A stretch of 64,000 nt of DNA from Nocardia xishanensis NBRC 101358 (GCF_001613365.1 NZ_BDCF01000031.1:25422-89421); one strand, 5' to 3'; positions 9,068 through 17,615 are shown, numbered from the stretch's first letter. Made by a program: numbers and translations. The notes: generated from the sequence alone by a model not told the origin.

Positions 9068-9121
9068 GACCGGCAGGCGAAACCCCGCGACGGGAGCCGG
9101 TCCGATCAGACCCCGTCGCGG
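9068..9121 (-). promoter_or_regulatory. leuA attenuator with interleaved stems (LEU element-like pseudoknot)
   Basis: Two stems interleave in the leuA leader RNA. Stem A pairs 9112-9121 with 9085-9094 (CCGCGACGGG against CCCGTCGCGG, 10 bp). Stem B pairs 9096-9102 with 9068-9074 (GACCGGC against GCCGGTC, 7 bp). Along the transcript the order is A5', B5', A3', B3', so they form either a pseudoknot or alternative structures. A conserved pseudoknot called the LEU element has been reported upstream of leuA in most Actinobacteria. The arrangement here fits, with stem A overlapping the leader peptide codons. Confidence 0.75.
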
Positions 9122-9147
9122 CGGCCGAGAAGAAGTGCCCGCTGCAT
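9106..9147 (-). CDS. leuA leader peptide, 13 aa
   Basis: A short frame upstream of leuA reads MQRALLLGRRDGV and stops 77 bases before the leuA start. Its three consecutive leucine codons are CTT CTT CTC; CTT looks uncommon in this GC-rich sequence, which would make translation sensitive to charged leucyl-tRNA. Codons 9-12 form the 5' arm of the downstream stem at 9112-9121, so a ribosome stalled at the leucines would block that stem. This matches the leader peptides described for actinobacterial leuA genes. Confidence 0.8.
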   Translation of the reverse strand: MQRALLLGRRDGV

Positions 9148-9295
9148 GATTGTCACGAGTTTACCGTGTCGCGCCGCGGCGCTGGAAGCCCGGTCCGATT
9201 GCGCGTGGTATGCGGGGCTGCCGATAGCGTGCCTGACGAACTGAACGCTTGTACGGACCAGCGGGTCCGACGGGACGTCGAAGGAACGTATTCGG

Positions 9296-10063
9296 ATGAG
9301 TTGGCTCGAACTACTTGCAGTCTTCGGGGCGGGCATCGCCGCCGGTGGAATCAACACCATCGTCGGGTCGGGCACCCTGATCACCTTCCCGGTGCTGCTG
9401 GCCTTCGGGCTGCCGCCGGTGACCGCGAACGTGTCGAACACCATCGGCCTGGTGCCCGGCTCGATCAGCGGCGTGATCGGCTATCGCCGCGAACTGGCTG
9501 GTCAGCGCGCCAGGTTGCTGCAGCTTGGCACGGCCTCGCTGCTCGGCGGCATCACCGGCGCTGTGCTGCTGCTCGTCCTGCCCGCCGAGGCGTTCAAGGC
9601 GATCGTGCCGGTGTTGATCATCATCGCGCTGATCCTCGTGGTGGTGCAGCCGCGGCTGGCGGCGTGGGTGAAGCGGCGGCGCGAGAACGGCGACGCGGCC
9701 GTGCCCGAGCATGGTGGACCGATCCTGCTGGCGGCGGTGTACGCGACGGGCATCTACGGCGGTTACTTCGGCGCCGCGCAGGGCGTGCTGTTGATCGGTC
9801 TGCTCGGCATCTTCGTGCACGATGACCTCCAGCGGCTCAACGGCGTGAAGAACGTGCTCGCGCTCATCGTCAACGCGGTCTCCGCGGTGATCTTCATCGT
9901 GGTCGCCGAGGTGGACTGGCAGGCGGTGGCGATGATCGCGGTCGGCTCGATCATCGGCGGACAGCTCGGCGCGCGCGTCGGCAGACGGATGCCGCCGAAC
10001 GTGCTGCGCGCCGTCATCGTGCTGGTCGGCGGCATCGCGGTGGTGCGGCTGCTCACGTCGTGA
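9296..10063 (+). CDS. TSUP-family membrane permease (TauE/SafE)
   Basis: The 255-residue integral membrane protein has about eight predicted spans. The first carries the family hallmark of small residues (FGAGIAAGGINTIVGSGTLI), and a second internal repeat begins AVYATGIYGGYFGAAQGVLL. TSUP proteins move sulfite, sulfonates or other small anions across the cytoplasmic membrane by secondary transport; the substrate cannot be deduced. It is divergent from leuA, sharing the intergenic region that holds the leu leader. A small DUF1272 gene follows 45 bp downstream and may be cotranscribed. Confidence 0.92.
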   Translation: MSWLELLAVFGAGIAAGGINTIVGSGTLITFPVLLAFGLPPVTANVSNTIGLVPGSISGVIGYRRELAGQRARLLQLGTASLLGGITGAVLLLVLPAEAFKAIVPVLIIIALILVVVQPRLAAWVKRRRENGDAAVPEHGGPILLAAVYATGIYGGYFGAAQGVLLIGLLGIFVHDDLQRLNGVKNVLALIVNAVSAVIFIVVAEVDWQAVAMIAVGSIIGGQLGARVGRRMPPNVLRAVIVLVGGIAVVRLLTS

Positions 10064-10108
10064 ACCATGTACACCCGCGCCGACGCGGCGCCGACGAACA
10101 GGAGAGCC

Positions 10109-10288
10109 ATGGCGCTGGAGATGGGGACGGCGTGCGAGCGCTGTGGCGCCGCGCTCGTCGCGGACGGTCCCGCGGTGATCTGTAGCTACGAGTGCACGTT
10201 CTGCGCGGCGTGCGGGCGCGCCATGAACGGCGTCTGCCCCAACTGCTCCGGCGAACTGGTGGCGAGGCCGCGGCGGACGACCGGATGA
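10109..10288 (+). CDS. DUF1272 zinc-ribbon-like protein, 59 aa
   Basis: Starting at ATG 10109 behind a good AGGAGAG site, the protein reads MALEMGTACERCGAALVADG and continues with ICSYECTFCAACGRAMNGVC and PNCSGELVARPRR. Eight cysteines come as C-x2-C, C-x3-C-x2-C-x2-C and C-x2-C type pairs, the pattern of the DUF1272 family, presumably binding zinc. It is cytosolic with no known function. It sits downstream of the TSUP permease in the same direction and is followed by a perfect 18-bp palindrome. An in-frame upstream start at 10067 exists but lacks a ribosome site. Confidence 0.85.
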   Translation: MALEMGTACERCGAALVADGPAVICSYECTFCAACGRAMNGVCPNCSGELVARPRRTTG

Positions 10289-10301
10289 CCTGGCACGGAC
10301 G

Positions 10302-10319
10302 ATCCGCGAATTCGCGGAT
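10302..10319. repeat. Perfect 18-bp palindrome
   Basis: ATCCGCGAATTCGCGGAT is an uninterrupted dyad between the DUF1272 gene and the lipoprotein peptidase gene. With no loop it is a poor RNA hairpin but a good protein-binding site. It lies about 57 bp ahead of the next start codon, where an operator or a replication/segregation-type site could sit. No regulator gene is adjacent. Confidence 0.6.
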
Positions 10320-10375
10320 TCCAAAGGCGAATTCGTCACTGAGGATGACGACGCGCGCGGGGCTCGGGGCACAGG

Positions 10376-12055
10376 ATGGTTGGCGTGCGTAGGTGGAAGT
10401 TCGTGCTGATCGTGCTCGCCGCGGCGACGCAGGCGCTGACCGGATGCACCGTGACCCAGCGGGCGACTGCCGTCTCCGAGCTGGTCCAGCAGGCCGACGC
10501 GGCCCCGACGCCGCGCCTCGACTGGCAGCCGTGCGCCGACGCCGAGCTTCGCGGTTTCGACTGCGCGACGGCCGCCGTGCCGCTGAACTACGCCGAGCCG
10601 GAAGGCAAGACCATCGACCTCGCGGTGGTCAGGCAGTCCGCCACCGATCCCGAACAGCGGATCGGCACCTTGTTCACCGCGGTCGGCGGACCGGGCGGAT
10701 CCGGTCTCGACTGGGCGCGGCAAGGCGAGCTGCTGCCAGGGGAGCTCAGCGAGCGGTTCGACGTGGTGACCTTCGATCAGCGCGGCATCGGCCGCAGCGC
10801 GCAGGTGCGCTGTTTCGCCGACGACGAGCAACAGCGCCGTTTCTGGGACGCCACGCTGCTCCCGCCGGCGAACGCCGACGAGGAACGCGCCGCGGAGCAG
10901 TCCGCGCTGACCCTCGCGCAGGGCTGCGCGCAGCATGGCGGCGAGCTGCTCGGGCACCTCACCACGGTCGACGCGGCCAGGGACATGGACCTGCTGCGCC
11001 GCGCGGTCGGCGAGAAGCAGCTGACCTACACGGGCGGGTCGTACGCCAGCTACCTGGGGCAGGTGTACGGCGCGCTGTTCGGCGAGCGGGTGCGCGCACT
11101 CCAGCTGACCTCGTTGATCGACCCGAAGACCTACACCGGCGACGCCCGTGCCGAGGTCGTCGGCACGGCGGCGGGTACCGCGGAAGTGCGCGCGGAGTTC
11201 TTGCGGTTGTGCGCCGCGGCGGGAAAGGACAAGTGCGCCTTCGCCGGTAGCTCGGAACGGTCCGACCTGACCGGGGCCGCCGCGCCGCAGGAGCGGCCGG
11301 AGAAGGCGGGCAGCGCAGGTCCGGTCGACCAGTCGACCACCGTCCAGCCCGCCGAGACCGCGGCGGATCGGTTGCGCGCCAGGGACGACGCCTTGCTCGA
11401 GCGTCTGCGGCAGGGCCCGATCACCGTCGGCGCGGGCGAGAACGCGTTGCCGGTGCGCTACAGCGAGGTCGTGCAGACGCACGCGACGATGCTCTACGAC
11501 CCGGAGCGCGGCTGGCCCGCTCTCGCCGAGCTGCTCATCGAACTGGAACGCGGACCGGCGGGCGACCCGGCCAAGGTGCGCACGGTCCTGACCGCGGGAG
11601 CTCCGGACTACGACTTCCTCGACTCCTTCACCGCGATCACCTGTGCCGACCAAAGCGCGGGCTGGCGGCCCGCCGACTGGCCGGCCCTTTCGCGCGACGT
11701 CGCCACCGCCGCACCGCTTTTCGGCCCGTTCTGGCTGGCCATGCACCAGCCGTGCACGGCCTGGCCCGCGCCGGAGGACGGCTATCCGCAGCGCCACACC
11801 GGCTCGTGGACGCTCGGCTCGGACAAGCCGGCGCTGTTGCTCAACAACCGCTTCGACCCGGTGACGCCGCTGCCCTTCGCCAAGGACGCGCAGCAGGAAT
11901 TGGTCAACGCCAGGTTGGTCGTGGTGGCCGACGGGTACGGCCACAACCCCGGCGGCTACTGCGTGCGGCACCTGCGCAAGCGGTACCTCGTCGATCTGCA
12001 ACTGCCTGCGCCCGGCGCGACCTGCGCCGCCGATCGGCAGCCTTTCGCGTCCTGA
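10376..12055 (+). CDS. Exported alpha/beta-hydrolase lipoprotein, TAP-like tripeptidyl aminopeptidase
   Basis: The 559-residue protein begins with a lipoprotein signal whose lipobox is LTGC (cysteine near residue 24), so it should be anchored outside the membrane. The hydrolase core includes the oxyanion region TAVGGPGGSGLDWARQG, VTFDQRGIGRSAQVRC, and the nucleophile elbow GGSYASYLGQVYG with the catalytic Ser. The C-terminal TAP-like domain supplies the likely acid in LLLNNRFDPVTPL and the histidine in GYGHNPGGYC. Related actinobacterial enzymes (SlpD/E, mycobacterial CaeA/Hip1 types) cleave peptides or small esters in the envelope. A segment near residues 300-330 rich in Ala, Glu and Gln looks like a variable loop. 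GTG 10385 is an alternative start. Confidence 0.9.
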   Translation: MVGVRRWKFVLIVLAAATQALTGCTVTQRATAVSELVQQADAAPTPRLDWQPCADAELRGFDCATAAVPLNYAEPEGKTIDLAVVRQSATDPEQRIGTLFTAVGGPGGSGLDWARQGELLPGELSERFDVVTFDQRGIGRSAQVRCFADDEQQRRFWDATLLPPANADEERAAEQSALTLAQGCAQHGGELLGHLTTVDAARDMDLLRRAVGEKQLTYTGGSYASYLGQVYGALFGERVRALQLTSLIDPKTYTGDARAEVVGTAAGTAEVRAEFLRLCAAAGKDKCAFAGSSERSDLTGAAAPQERPEKAGSAGPVDQSTTVQPAETAADRLRARDDALLERLRQGPITVGAGENALPVRYSEVVQTHATMLYDPERGWPALAELLIELERGPAGDPAKVRTVLTAGAPDYDFLDSFTAITCADQSAGWRPADWPALSRDVATAAPLFGPFWLAMHQPCTAWPAPEDGYPQRHTGSWTLGSDKPALLLNNRFDPVTPLPFAKDAQQELVNARLVVVADGYGHNPGGYCVRHLRKRYLVDLQLPAPGATCAADRQPFAS

Positions 12056-12161
12056 TCCGCGCCGTCGCGCGCCGGACCAGTGACGTTTCACAGTCGATGG
12101 CCTACTCCCGGTCAGGCGCGCTATTCTGCGCTCGGCCATGCGTGATGAGGGAGGTGGCCTG

Positions 12162-13778
12162 GTGCACAGACGCGCCTTGTTCAAGGCGGCGGGTTTGGCA
12201 GCGCTTTTCGGCGCTGTGGGATCGACGCTCGACGCGCGGCCGGCGGCCGCCGACCCGGTCTGGCACACGATGTTCCGCGATTGGGTGCCGGAAATCTTTG
12301 CGCCCCTTCCCGATCCGCCCGAGCACTCGCCCGCGATCGTGATCGGCTCCGGCTTCGGCGCCGCGGTCACCGCGCTGCGGCTGGCCGAGGCAGGCGTCGT
12401 CAACACCGTGCTGGAGCGCGGATCGCGCTGGCCGAACGACCCGTGGCGGGAGATCTTCACCGGCGACGACCTGCCCGACGGGCGCGGCTTCTGGCACCGC
12501 ACCGATTTCACCGGTGTCACCAAGGTGCCGATGCATTTCGCCAAGTTCGGCGGCGTGCTCGACTGCACCGAGTACCCAGGCATCGACGTCTGGCGGGCCG
12601 CTGCGGTCGGCGGCGGCTCGGTGATCTTCTCCGGTGCGATGATCGCGCCGGAGCGGCGCTTCTTCGACGAGGTCTTCCGCGGCTCGGTCGCCTACGACGA
12701 ACTCGACCGGGTCTACTACCCGCGGGTGCGGCAGATGCTGCGGCTCGACCCGATCCCGCCGGACATCTACGCCTCCGCGCCCTTCGCGCACTCGCGCGCC
12801 TGGGACGACCAGGTGCGCAAGGCCGGATACCAGCCCCTGCCCAATGATTCGATCTTCACCTGGGACATCCTGCGCGCCGAGCTTGCGGGCGCCATGCGGT
12901 CGTCGGCCACCGTCGCGCGCAGCAACCTGGGCAACTCGAACGGCGCGAAGTTCGATCTCAACCAGAACTACTTGCGATACGCGCAGGAAACCGGAAGGTC
13001 GGCGATTTTCGCCGGGCACCGAGTCGACTCCATCGGCAAGGACGGCGGCCGCTACACGGTCGTCGTCAGCAAGCTCGCGCCGACCGGCGAGGTGCTCGGC
13101 ACCCGCACGCTCACCTGCGACCGGCTCTTCCTCGGCGCGGGCTCGATCGGCACCTCCGAACTGCTGGTCAGGGCAAGGGCCACCGGCACGCTGCCGGATC
13201 TCAACGAGCACGTCGGCGAGGGCTGGGGCACCAACGGCGACGTGGTGCTCGCGCGTGGCGCCAGTTCGGTGGCCGGATTCGGCCAAGGCGTGCCGAGCGC
13301 GAGCCGCATCATGGACGAATCGACCGTGCCGGTCACCCTGGAGAACTGGTACATCCCCGGCATCCCGTTCGAGACGGGCGCGCTCGCCTCGCTCGGCATG
13401 GTGCTCGATCCGGCGCGCAGCCGTTTCGGCTACGACCGGGCCAGCAACTCGGTCGGGCTGTCCTGGTCGACGCGCAATCGCGACGAAGTGGTCTCCGCCG
13501 CGCGCGCCGTCGACCGCCGCATCGCCGAACGCGCCGACGCGCTTGTCGAATACGGCGCTCTCGGCTACGACGCGAACGCGCTGTTCACCGCGCACCCGCT
13601 GGGCGGTGCGGTGCTCGGGCAGGCGACCGACGGCTACGGCCGGGTGCACGGCTGCCCGGGTCTGTACGTGATGGACGGCGCGGCCATGCCGGGCAGCGCG
13701 GGCGCGGTCAACCCCTCGCTCACCATCACCGCGCTGGCCGAACGCAACATCGAGGAGATCGTCCGTTCCGGTCGCTGA
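12162..13778 (+). CDS. Tat-exported GMC oxidoreductase, cholesterol-oxidase-like
   Basis: From GTG 12162 (preceded by GGGAGG) the protein is 538 residues; an ATG at 12138 lacks a ribosome site. The N-terminus MHRRALFKAAGLAALFG is a twin-arginine-type signal ending in ARPAAA. FAD binding is at PAIVIGSGFGAAVTALRLAE, with the flavin-contacting VWRAAAVGGGSVIFSGAM. The C-terminal GMC segment HPLGGAVLGQATDGYGRVHG followed by GAVNPSLTITALAERN is characteristic of class I cholesterol oxidases, which oxidise and isomerise 3-beta-hydroxysterols to cholest-4-en-3-one. It would act outside the cell and could feed sterol catabolism. No other sterol genes are near. Confidence in the family is high; sterol specificity is inferred. 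Confidence 0.88.
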   Translation: MHRRALFKAAGLAALFGAVGSTLDARPAAADPVWHTMFRDWVPEIFAPLPDPPEHSPAIVIGSGFGAAVTALRLAEAGVVNTVLERGSRWPNDPWREIFTGDDLPDGRGFWHRTDFTGVTKVPMHFAKFGGVLDCTEYPGIDVWRAAAVGGGSVIFSGAMIAPERRFFDEVFRGSVAYDELDRVYYPRVRQMLRLDPIPPDIYASAPFAHSRAWDDQVRKAGYQPLPNDSIFTWDILRAELAGAMRSSATVARSNLGNSNGAKFDLNQNYLRYAQETGRSAIFAGHRVDSIGKDGGRYTVVVSKLAPTGEVLGTRTLTCDRLFLGAGSIGTSELLVRARATGTLPDLNEHVGEGWGTNGDVVLARGASSVAGFGQGVPSASRIMDESTVPVTLENWYIPGIPFETGALASLGMVLDPARSRFGYDRASNSVGLSWSTRNRDEVVSAARAVDRRIAERADALVEYGALGYDANALFTAHPLGGAVLGQATDGYGRVHGCPGLYVMDGAAMPGSAGAVNPSLTITALAERNIEEIVRSGR

Positions 13779-13875
13779 TGCCGAGGATTCGCCGAGAACA
13801 GCGTCCGGTCCGCCGTTTTCGGGCGGCAAGCGGATTACGCTCGGCTGGACCATCGGTGTCGAAGGGACGCATTCC

Positions 13876-14718
13876 GTGACAGCCCCCATCACCAGCTCCG
13901 AGCGGGCGCAGGACGCGGGCGGCTACCCGCGTAAACCGCCCGCGCTGTGGATCGATTTCGTGATGCTCGCGCTGGCGGTGATCTCCGTGGCGCTGCTCGT
14001 GTGGATCACCCTCTTCACGGTGTCCGAGCAGACCTATCGGGTCGTCGTGCTGGTCGACTACACGATCTGCGCGGTGTTCGCCATCGAGTTCCTGTGGCGC
14101 TGGCGCAGGGCGGGCTGGTCGTGGACGTTCCCGCTCGTCTACTGGTACGACGTCGTCGGCATGGTCCCGGTGAGCAGTCCGCTGTTCCGCGGGTTCCGGC
14201 TGCTGCGCGTCTTGGTCATCGCGACCCGGCTGGCGCGCGTCGCCGACCGCGTCTTCGGCGACCGGGTGACGGCGGCGGTGGTCAACCGGTTCGTCATGAC
14301 CATCGTCGACGTGATCAAGCGGCCGATGACCGTCGCCATGCTCGACGAGGTGGCTCATGTGCTGCGCACCGGCCACTACACCCGCAATATCGCCAGGGCG
14401 CTGGAAGAGAACCGCTCCGAGATGGACGAGATGATCCTGGAGCTGATCAAGAAGGATCCGCAGGCGGGCAAGGTCCGCTACCTCCCGTTCCACGACGACA
14501 TCATCCGGCTGATCGCCGACACCAGCTTCCGGATCGTCTTCCAGGTGCTGGCCGACCCGCGCACCGACGAGCTGGTGTCGGACATGATCAGGGAGAACGT
14601 GGATCAGATTCGCCAAGCCGTGCGCGACGGGGTGCGCGTCGAGCCGGCCGCCTACGGCCCGACGCACCATGAGCGCACGCTGCGTTACCTGCTGGACAAC
14701 GCCGAACCGCTGCCGTGA
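13876..14718 (+). CDS. Voltage-sensor-domain membrane protein lacking a pore (ion-transport family)
   Basis: The 280-residue protein shows four hydrophobic segments in the first ~130 residues: WIDFVMLALAVISVALLVWI, a second around VVLVDYTICAVFAIEFLWRW, a third WTFPLVYWYDVVGMVPV, and an S4-like helix RGFRLLRVLVIATRLARV with Arg recurring every three or four positions. This is the voltage-sensor layout of ion channels. No S5-pore-S6 follows; instead the remaining ~150 residues are hydrophilic and helical (DEMILELIKKDPQAGKVRYL). It could be a proton channel, or a voltage sensor driving the cytosolic part. It follows the cholesterol oxidase gene by about 100 bp; no functional link is evident. Confidence 0.72.
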   Translation: MTAPITSSERAQDAGGYPRKPPALWIDFVMLALAVISVALLVWITLFTVSEQTYRVVVLVDYTICAVFAIEFLWRWRRAGWSWTFPLVYWYDVVGMVPVSSPLFRGFRLLRVLVIATRLARVADRVFGDRVTAAVVNRFVMTIVDVIKRPMTVAMLDEVAHVLRTGHYTRNIARALEENRSEMDEMILELIKKDPQAGKVRYLPFHDDIIRLIADTSFRIVFQVLADPRTDELVSDMIRENVDQIRQAVRDGVRVEPAAYGPTHHERTLRYLLDNAEPLP

Positions 14719-14731
14719 GCGGCCGCACGCG

Positions 14732-15946
14732 TCAGCCCGCGTGCGCGCCGTGCCGGATCTCGTCGCGCGGCTGCGCGTAGCGGAGGGTCTCCCAGAGGAT
14801 CAGCCCGACCAGCACCGCGCAGAGCAGCGCGAGGGAGACCAGCGCGGGCAGCGAGCACGCCAACGGAGCGAGCGCGAGCAGCAGCGCCGCCGCGACAACA
14901 CGCGGCACGGTGACCGTGCGCGTCGCGTAGTGCTTGAAGCCGACGAGGGCGATCAGATAGAGCACCACGCCGCCGTAGAGCGCGAACAGCGGGATGCCGT
15001 ACAGCGCGTCGGTCAGGGTGTGGTGGGACGAGTCGCCGACGTAGTAGAGCACCTTCTTCAGGCCCAGCGAGAGGGCGATGATGCCGACGATCATCGGAAA
15101 GTGCCAGTACGTATAGCAATTGCGGGCGATCTTGATCTGGCGTTCGCCCTCGGCGCGTTTCAGTTCGTGTTCCACCGAGAGTGCCGCGACGTCGAAGTAG
15201 GCCCACCACAGCAGGCCGGAGACCGCGAGCCCCAGCATCGAGGCGAGCGCGATAGGCCAGGAGATCGGCAGCCCGGCCACACCGATGCCGATGGAGACGA
15301 TCGATTCGCCCAGCGCGACGATGACGATCAAGCCGTGCCGTTCGGCGAAGTGGGCGGCCGAATTGACGCGCCAGTCCTCGCCCGCGAACATCGTCCACAG
15401 CATGTCGCCGACGATCGCCGCGATCCACAGTCCGATCTGCACCCGGCCGGTGGCCGTCGCGGCGATCACCAGCAGGGTGGTGCCGATGGTGATGGAGCCG
15501 AGCCCCCATTTCACGAGCTGACCGCGCAGCTGGGAGTCCTCGGTGCTCGCCATCCAGAACACGACGAGGTGCACCAGTCGCACCAGCAAGTAGGCGATCG
15601 CGAAGACCAGCGGGCCGAACCAGCCGCCGTCCATATCGCGGAAGGCTTCCGGAATCGTCAACGCCGCGAGGAACGCGCCGCCCATCGCGACGAACATCGC
15701 CACCCGGGTGAAGCCCTCGTCGGCGCGGACCACATTGCCCAACCACGCGTAGGCGATCCACACCCACCACATGACCGCCAGCACGAGCAGTGCGCGCAGC
15801 ACGTTCTTGGCGCTGGTGTCGTCGGCCACCAGGCCGGTCACCATGGTGAACGCGAAAACCAAGACGAGGTCGAAGAACAGCTCGAGCTGGGTTACCGTGG
15901 CGCCTTCGGCAACCGGTTGGAACCGAACCCGTTTTCTACCGATCAT
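14732..15946 (-). CDS. Low-temperature-requirement protein A (LtrA) family membrane protein
   Basis: The 404-residue protein has about ten to twelve predicted membrane helices. It carries the LtrA opening VTQLELFFDLVLVFAFTMVT soon after the start and later the family stretch FAERHGLIVIVALGESIVSI. LtrA proteins were named for a cold-growth phenotype in Listeria; the biochemical role is unknown and transport has been proposed. It is convergent with the voltage-sensor gene (13-bp gap), with no obvious terminator between. The start at 15946 gives a normal family length. Confidence 0.9.
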   Translation of the reverse strand: MIGRKRVRFQPVAEGATVTQLELFFDLVLVFAFTMVTGLVADDTSAKNVLRALLVLAVMWWVWIAYAWLGNVVRADEGFTRVAMFVAMGGAFLAALTIPEAFRDMDGGWFGPLVFAIAYLLVRLVHLVVFWMASTEDSQLRGQLVKWGLGSITIGTTLLVIAATATGRVQIGLWIAAIVGDMLWTMFAGEDWRVNSAAHFAERHGLIVIVALGESIVSIGIGVAGLPISWPIALASMLGLAVSGLLWWAYFDVAALSVEHELKRAEGERQIKIARNCYTYWHFPMIVGIIALSLGLKKVLYYVGDSSHHTLTDALYGIPLFALYGGVVLYLIALVGFKHYATRTVTVPRVVAAALLLALAPLACSLPALVSLALLCAVLVGLILWETLRYAQPRDEIRHGAHAG

Positions 15947-16073
15947 GGCTGTAATCGTCGCACTCGCGCGGGAGAGGCGTGGTCCGGAAAGCGGTGGCGG
16001 CCGCGGTTTTCGCTCAGGGCGTCACCGGGGACGTGAATTATGCGCTCTCGCTATATTGATTTATGTGCGATCG

Positions 16074-16529
16074 CTATACGGAATGAAAACTCTCGGATTC
16101 TCCGTAGCTTTCCGCGAATTCGATGAAGTTCTGCACCACCGTTTCATTCCAGCGTTGCACGGTGCGCTTCATCAGCAAGCCGGGCAGTGGGAGCCGGGAG
16201 GACAACTCCGAGTGGTACCAGACATTGGTACCGTTCGCGTCCTCGGTGACCTCGAACCAGCCGCCGCCGCCGATGCCGCGGGAGCTGTCCACCACCGTCC
16301 ATGACGACCGGTTCTTCGTCCATTCGTATTCCAGCACCTGTAAATCGGAACTGCCGAGCACGTCGGCGGTCACGTAAACGCGGTGCGGCCGGCCGGATTC
16401 GTCGCGGGTCGCCACGCGCGCGTCCTGGTACATCGACCATTCCGGGAGCATTTCGATTGCCGCTAGAGCGTCGAGAACGTGGGCCGGACTTGCCTCGACG
16501 GTGAAGCGGATATCGGTTTTCGTGCGCAT
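16074..16529 (-). CDS. SRPBCC (START-like) family protein
   Basis: The 151-residue protein begins MRTKTDIRFTVEASPAHVLD, followed by LPEWSMYQDARV and an alternating strand pattern (VLEYEWTKNRSSWTVVDSSR, VWYHSELSSRLPLPGLLMKR). It ends with the long amphipathic helix typical of the polyketide-cyclase/START-like helix-grip fold. Such proteins bind hydrophobic ligands in a central cavity; the ligand here is unknown. No export signal is present. The gene stands alone, on the same strand as LtrA and 127 bp upstream of it. Confidence 0.85.
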   Translation of the reverse strand: MRTKTDIRFTVEASPAHVLDALAAIEMLPEWSMYQDARVATRDESGRPHRVYVTADVLGSSDLQVLEYEWTKNRSSWTVVDSSRGIGGGGWFEVTEDANGTNVWYHSELSSRLPLPGLLMKRTVQRWNETVVQNFIEFAESYGESESFHSV

Positions 16530-16763
16530 GCAATACCTCCGCCCCCCGGTGGATCGACTCGCCGATTCTGCACAGCGCTCTTCCGATCCGTCAACAACGA
16601 GGTCTATGGTGCAAAAGCTACTGGCCAGTAGGCATTTGTGGGGGCGGGGAACGATTTTTTGCGCCGGCCGGATGATCGCCGACGGTGGGGCTGCGCGATG
16701 GTCGGGTCAGCCGCCCGCCGGGTTCGGTGGGCTGACCCATCGCCTCGGCGGGCGGTGCGGCTT

Positions 16764-16789
16764 CGGCGCCTCGACGGGGCGAGGCGCCG
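16764..16789 (-). terminator. Hairpin downstream of the DUF1918 gene
   Basis: A 10-bp stem (CGGCGCCTCG at 16764-16773 with CGAGGCGCCG at 16780-16789) closes six bases after the DUF1918 stop codon on the minus strand. A second, looser stem pairs 16704-16712 (GGGTCAGCC) with 16730-16738 (GGCTGACCC). The rest of the 16530-16794 gap shows no gene. Confidence 0.6.
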
Positions 16790-16794
16790 CGCGA

Positions 16795-16980
16795 TCACTT
16801 GATGTGCTCGATCACCGCGTCAGGGCCGGGATAAACCAGGGATTCGTGCCCATCGGTGAAGCGGACGACGTAGGGCGGCGAGCCTTCGGGTCCGCGGACC
16901 TCGACGATCTCACCGTGGCGATCACCTTCCCCCACCACGTGTCCGTGCACGAGCAGTCGGTCTCCAACGTTCGCCTCCAT
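16795..16980 (-). CDS. DUF1918 domain protein, 61 aa
   Basis: The small protein reads MEANVGDRLLVHGHVVGEGD, then HGEIVEVRGPEGSPPYVVRF and TDGHESLVYPGPDAVI, a close fit to the DUF1918 family, an SH3-like small beta barrel found widely in Actinobacteria. Function is unknown. It is cytosolic and unusually complete for its size. It lies between the SRPBCC gene and the TetR gene, all on the minus strand, with its own downstream hairpin. Confidence 0.9.
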   Translation of the reverse strand: MEANVGDRLLVHGHVVGEGDRHGEIVEVRGPEGSPPYVVRFTDGHESLVYPGPDAVIEHIK

Positions 16981-17039
16981 CGGTCCATTATCGAATGGGC
17001 GTGACGGGAGTCACAAGGTTCCGGCGAATTCGCGAAATG

Positions 17040-17615
17040 TCAAGCGTTCTGGACGAGTCTTTCCACCGCGGTCTCGATGAGATGCGCGCTCTGTTCCTCG
17101 GTGAACATGTCCGGCAGCGTCAGCCGGTCCACGATCAGCCAGTTCAGCGCCAGGTAGAGCAGGCGGACGGTGTCGGCGTCGCCGGGTTGGCCGGATTCCA
17201 GGTGGTTGCGCACGTTGAAGTCGAGGTCCTCGCGCACCCGCTCGGTGAGCACCGCGCGCAGCTCCGGCCTTCGGGTCGCCTCGAGGCGCAGTTCGAGCAT
17301 CGCGAGATAGCCGGTCCGGAACGCCTCGATCCGCGCGACGACCTCTTTCATCAGTTCGGTGATGTTGGCGCGGGTGCGCGGCCCTTCGGTCACCTTGGCC
17401 ATCGTCTCCGCGCTCGGTTGCAGCCTCTCGTAGAACCTGCTGCCCACCTGGGTGAACAGGTCGTCGCGGCTGGAGAAGTAATTCGAGGCCGTTCCCGCTG
17501 GCACGGCGCCCCGTTTGTCCACCGCGCGGAAGGTGAGTCCGCGCGCGCCCTCGTCGGCGAGTACCTCTATCGCCGCGTCGATGAGCGCCTGCCGCCGCTC
17601 CGGGTTGGTCCGCAT
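17040..17615 (-). CDS. TetR/AcrR-family transcriptional regulator
   Basis: The 191-residue protein has the N-terminal helix-turn-helix ALIDAAIEVLADEGARGLTF followed by VPAGTASNYFSSRDDLFTQV, the recognition-helix pattern of TetR repressors. The C-terminal part is an all-helical ligand and dimer domain. It is divergent from two tandem DHFR-like genes across a 75-bp gap that contains dyad and direct-repeat sites at 17634-17660, so it very probably represses those genes and itself. The inducer is unknown. Confidence 0.93.
   Translation of the reverse strand: MRTNPERRQALIDAAIEVLADEGARGLTFRAVDKRGAVPAGTASNYFSSRDDLFTQVGSRFYERLQPSAETMAKVTEGPRTRANITELMKEVVARIEAFRTGYLAMLELRLEATRRPELRAVLTERVREDLDFNVRNHLESGQPGDADTVRLLYLALNWLIVDRLTLPDMFTEEQSAHLIETAVERLVQNA

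Noticed and set aside
9311..12583. A 1,090-codon open frame on the minus strand opposite the TSUP, DUF1272, lipoprotein and cholesterol oxidase genes
   Set aside because: It has no domain features, is Arg/Gly/Ala-rich, and lies antisense to four well-supported genes. It is an artefact of high GC third positions.
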